Of a stretch of 64,000 bases of DNA, positions 62,207-64,000 are shown in pieces (within the stretch, counting starts at the first letter, position 1; the number at the start of each line of letters is the position of its first letter). Below the pieces are notes generated by a model. The model was not told where the DNA came from. It ran no database searches and was given only the letters and a program-made list of their open reading frames with translations. The position numbers and the translations under genes were made by a program. This DNA comes from Paramicrobacterium agarici (GTDB lineage: Bacteria; Actinomycetota; Actinomycetes; Actinomycetales; Microbacteriaceae), in contig NZ_PDJE01000001.1 of NCBI RefSeq assembly GCF_002563955.1, positions 2,728,001-2,792,000 on the forward strand, read 5' to 3'.

Positions 62207-62875
62207 TCACCCCTTTTCGCGCTCGCGCACCTCGTCGCTCAACCGGCGCACGGCGCCACGCAGCGCGCGCTCGGCGTCGAGTCCCCGTGCGCGGGCGGCA
62301 CGCACGATCTCAAGCAGCTGGTCGCCGAGCTGGGACTCGTCGTCGGCGACAGCATCCGGATTCTCTGGCTGCGACTCCCCCGCGGGCAGCACACCCGAGC
62401 GTTCGGCGCGCCCGATCAGCTTGTCGGCGAGCGCGAGGGCGGGCAGATGAGGCGGGATGCCGTCAAGCGCGCTCGTACGCGAGTGCTTCTCGTTCGCCTT
62501 CGCCGCACTCCATACGCGAAACACGTCGTCGAGTGTCGGCGCCGATTCATCACCGAAGACATGAGGATGCCGGCGCACGACCTTCTCGTGCGCGACACGC
62601 GCCACGTCGTCGAATGTGAACTCCTCGCCCGGCGTTCGTGCCGCGATCTCGGAGTGAAAGACCACTTGCCACAGCACATCGCCGAGTTCTTCGAGCATCG
62701 CCTGGGCGTCACCCGATTCGATCGCCTCGACGAGCTCGTAGCTCTCTTCGATGAGGTAGGTGACGAGGGACTCGTGCGTCATCGACTGGCTCCAGACGCA
62801 GCGATCGAGCACGTCGGCCATGTCGGCGAGCAATCGTTCGGTGTGGGGCGATTCGACGCCGCCCGCGTCAGTCAT
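62207..62875 (-). CDS. mazG: MazG nucleoside triphosphate pyrophosphohydrolase
   Basis: 222 residues. The MazG fold has CVWSQSMTHESLVTYLIEES with the metal motif ESYELVEAIESG (ExxE) and LEELGDVLWQVVFHSEI (ExxD), then TFDDVARVAHEKVVRRHPHV and VWSAAKANEK. It hydrolyses NTPs to NMP and pyrophosphate and helps clean up or respond to starvation. Its ATG overlaps the aldehyde dehydrogenase stop by 8 bases; hisS lies 27 bases downstream. Confidence 0.94.
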   Translation of the reverse strand: MTDAGGVESPHTERLLADMADVLDRCVWSQSMTHESLVTYLIEESYELVEAIESGDAQAMLEELGDVLWQVVFHSEIAARTPGEEFTFDDVARVAHEKVVRRHPHVFGDESAPTLDDVFRVWSAAKANEKHSRTSALDGIPPHLPALALADKLIGRAERSGVLPAGESQPENPDAVADDESQLGDQLLEIVRAARARGLDAERALRGAVRRLSDEVREREKG

Positions 62876-64000
62876 CGTCGCCGCCCATGAGCCGCGAGGT
62901 GCGCGCGATGAGGCGACGCGCGATCGCCGATTTTCCCGACGTGAACGGCGGGTACACGAGCGACATCGTGTCGGGCACGAGCCCCTTCGACAGCACGGCC
63001 TTGGCGTGGCTGAACGTCGTGAACGAGCGCTCACCGTGATAGGCGCCCGTGCCGCTGGCGCCGACTCCCCCGAACGGAAGGTCCGCAACGGTGAGGTGCG
63101 CGGCGGGCACGCCGAACGCGATCGCGCCCGATGACGTGTCGCGCACGAAGCGCCGCCTTACGTCACGGTCGTCCGAGAACACGTAGAGCGACAGCGGTTT
63201 CTCGCGCGCCGCGATGAAACGCACAGCGTCGCTCGCGTCTGCGACGTGCACGATCGGCAAGATCGGCCCGAAGATCTCCTCGCTCATGAGCGCCGAGTCG
63301 GGGTCGACGCCGTTGATCACGGTGGGCTCTGCATAGCGCTCGCTGACGTCGACGCGGCCGCCGATCACCGGAGTCTGGCCGTCGAGAAGCGTGCGCAGCC
63401 GCTCGGCATGGCGTGTGCTGACGATGCGCCCGTAGTCGCCGCTGAGCGACGGATCGTCGCCGTAGAATTCGGCGATCGCGGCCCGCAGGTGTGGAACGAG
63501 CGCGTCCGCCGTGCGTGGAGATGCCAGCAGGTAGTCGGGCGCGACGCATGTCTGTCCCGCGTTCAGCAGCTTGCCCCACACGAGACGGCGTGCGGCGACT
63601 TCCAGATCGACGGTGTCGTCGATGAAGGCCGGCGACTTTCCGCCCAGCTCGAGTGTCACCGGCGTCAGGGTTTCGGATGCTGCTTTTGCGACGATCCGCC
63701 CGACCGCTGTGCTTCCTGTGAAGAAGATGTGGTCGAACCGTTGCGCAAGCAGCTGGCTCGCGACCTCGGCGTCGCCCTCGACGACGGCGACCGCGCGATC
63801 GTCGAGGTACGCGGGAACGAGCGCTGCGATCGCCTCGCTCGTCGCCGGGGCGAGCTCGCTCGGCTTGAGAACCACGGCGTTGCCCGCCGCGAGCGCCCCG
63901 ATCAGCGGAGCGAGAATCAGCTGCACCGGGTAGTTCCACGGCCCCATGATCAGCACGGTGCCGAGTGGTTCGTACACGGTTTTTGCCGACGCGGGCGCGA
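62868..64000 (-). CDS. Aldehyde dehydrogenase family protein (5' end beyond window)
   Basis: The C-terminal 376 or so residues are visible; the frame continues past the right edge (PASAKTVYEPLG). Active-site blocks: GTVLIMGPWNYPVQLILAPL and KPSELAPATSEAIA for NAD binding, FFTGSTAVGRIV, catalytic Glu in PVTLELGGKSPAFIDD and catalytic Cys in LNAGQTCVAPDYLL. PFGGVGASGTGAYHGERSFT is typical of class 3 fatty aldehyde or coniferyl aldehyde dehydrogenases. The substrate is unclear. Confidence 0.93.
   Translation of the reverse strand, partial: APASAKTVYEPLGTVLIMGPWNYPVQLILAPLIGALAAGNAVVLKPSELAPATSEAIAALVPAYLDDRAVAVVEGDAEVASQLLAQRFDHIFFTGSTAVGRIVAKAASETLTPVTLELGGKSPAFIDDTVDLEVAARRLVWGKLLNAGQTCVAPDYLLASPRTADALVPHLRAAIAEFYGDDPSLSGDYGRIVSTRHAERLRTLLDGQTPVIGGRVDVSERYAEPTVINGVDPDSALMSEEIFGPILPIVHVADASDAVRFIAAREKPLSLYVFSDDRDVRRRFVRDTSSGAIAFGVPAAHLTVADLPFGGVGASGTGAYHGERSFTTFSHAKAVLSKGLVPDTMSLVYPPFTSGKSAIARRLIARTSRLMGGDDD

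Overview
The window is high-GC DNA densely packed with genes on both strands, with short intergenic gaps and many 1-26 bp overlaps. Its gene content points to Actinomycetota, most likely family Microbacteriaceae. The evidence is a mycothiol-conjugate amidase (mca), a mycothiol-dependent maleylpyruvate isomerase-fold protein, DUF6264, DUF4245, DUF4307 and DUF501 proteins, the actinobacterial 3'-5' exonuclease/polymerase, the gene order mazG-hisS-eno-ftsB-DUF501, and many TAnnnT-6/7-nt-ATG leaderless promoters. The genus cannot be decided from this sequence alone. No rRNA, CRISPR array, insertion sequence or prophage was seen.

Layout. 1-12.7 kb is an accessory-looking transport and stress region: a partial BCCT transporter, a DHA2-type MFS pump, an NmrA-like reductase, an NhaA antiporter fused to a thioredoxin domain, a LysE exporter, an ECF sigma factor with a probable small operon, a damaged SDR, a PEP mutase-family enzyme, an Imm5-like protein, an ASCH protein and a small P-loop kinase. 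12.7-15.8 kb is the most plastic stretch: a TetR regulator divergent from a RibD/DHFR-like reductase with a clear operator, a frameshifted acetyltransferase remnant, a HigBA toxin-antitoxin pair and a nucleotidyltransferase. 15.8-29.5 kb is core: ychF, rmuC, a nitroreductase, two GlpX-type fructose bisphosphatases, fba, ispH, xseAB, a carbonic anhydrase and fumC.

29.5-48.5 kb mixes redox and housekeeping genes: SDR/MerR, an aldo-keto reductase, a prepilin peptidase, PhoH, a class V aminotransferase with uppS, trhA, mca, greA, ilvA, an AI-2E transporter, a YcaQ-like glycosylase, a repeat-bearing membrane protein, htpX/lemA, and a lactone oxidase with a PLP aldolase. 48.5-55.3 kb holds an unrecognised Ig-domain/multi-TM protein, a rhodanese, the exonuclease/polymerase, and a TPP-riboswitch-controlled ThiD-TenA fusion. 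55.3-64 kb holds a tRNA with anticodon UAA and a short variable loop, an NDH-2-type dehydrogenase with a lysine-rich tail, a mycosin-like protease, DUF501, ftsB, eno, hisS, mazG and a partial aldehyde dehydrogenase.

How the genes fit together. fba and two GlpX enzymes sit side by side and form a gluconeogenic unit. ispH and uppS serve isoprenoid and cell-wall lipid synthesis. xseAB, rmuC, the YcaQ-like protein and the exonuclease/polymerase serve DNA repair. The most unusual window-wide signal is the octamer GGATGCTG/CAGCATCC, seen about fifty times by eye in both orientations, including inside the fba terminator stem. No gap without a gene exceeds about 300 bases; the largest is 3887-4127.
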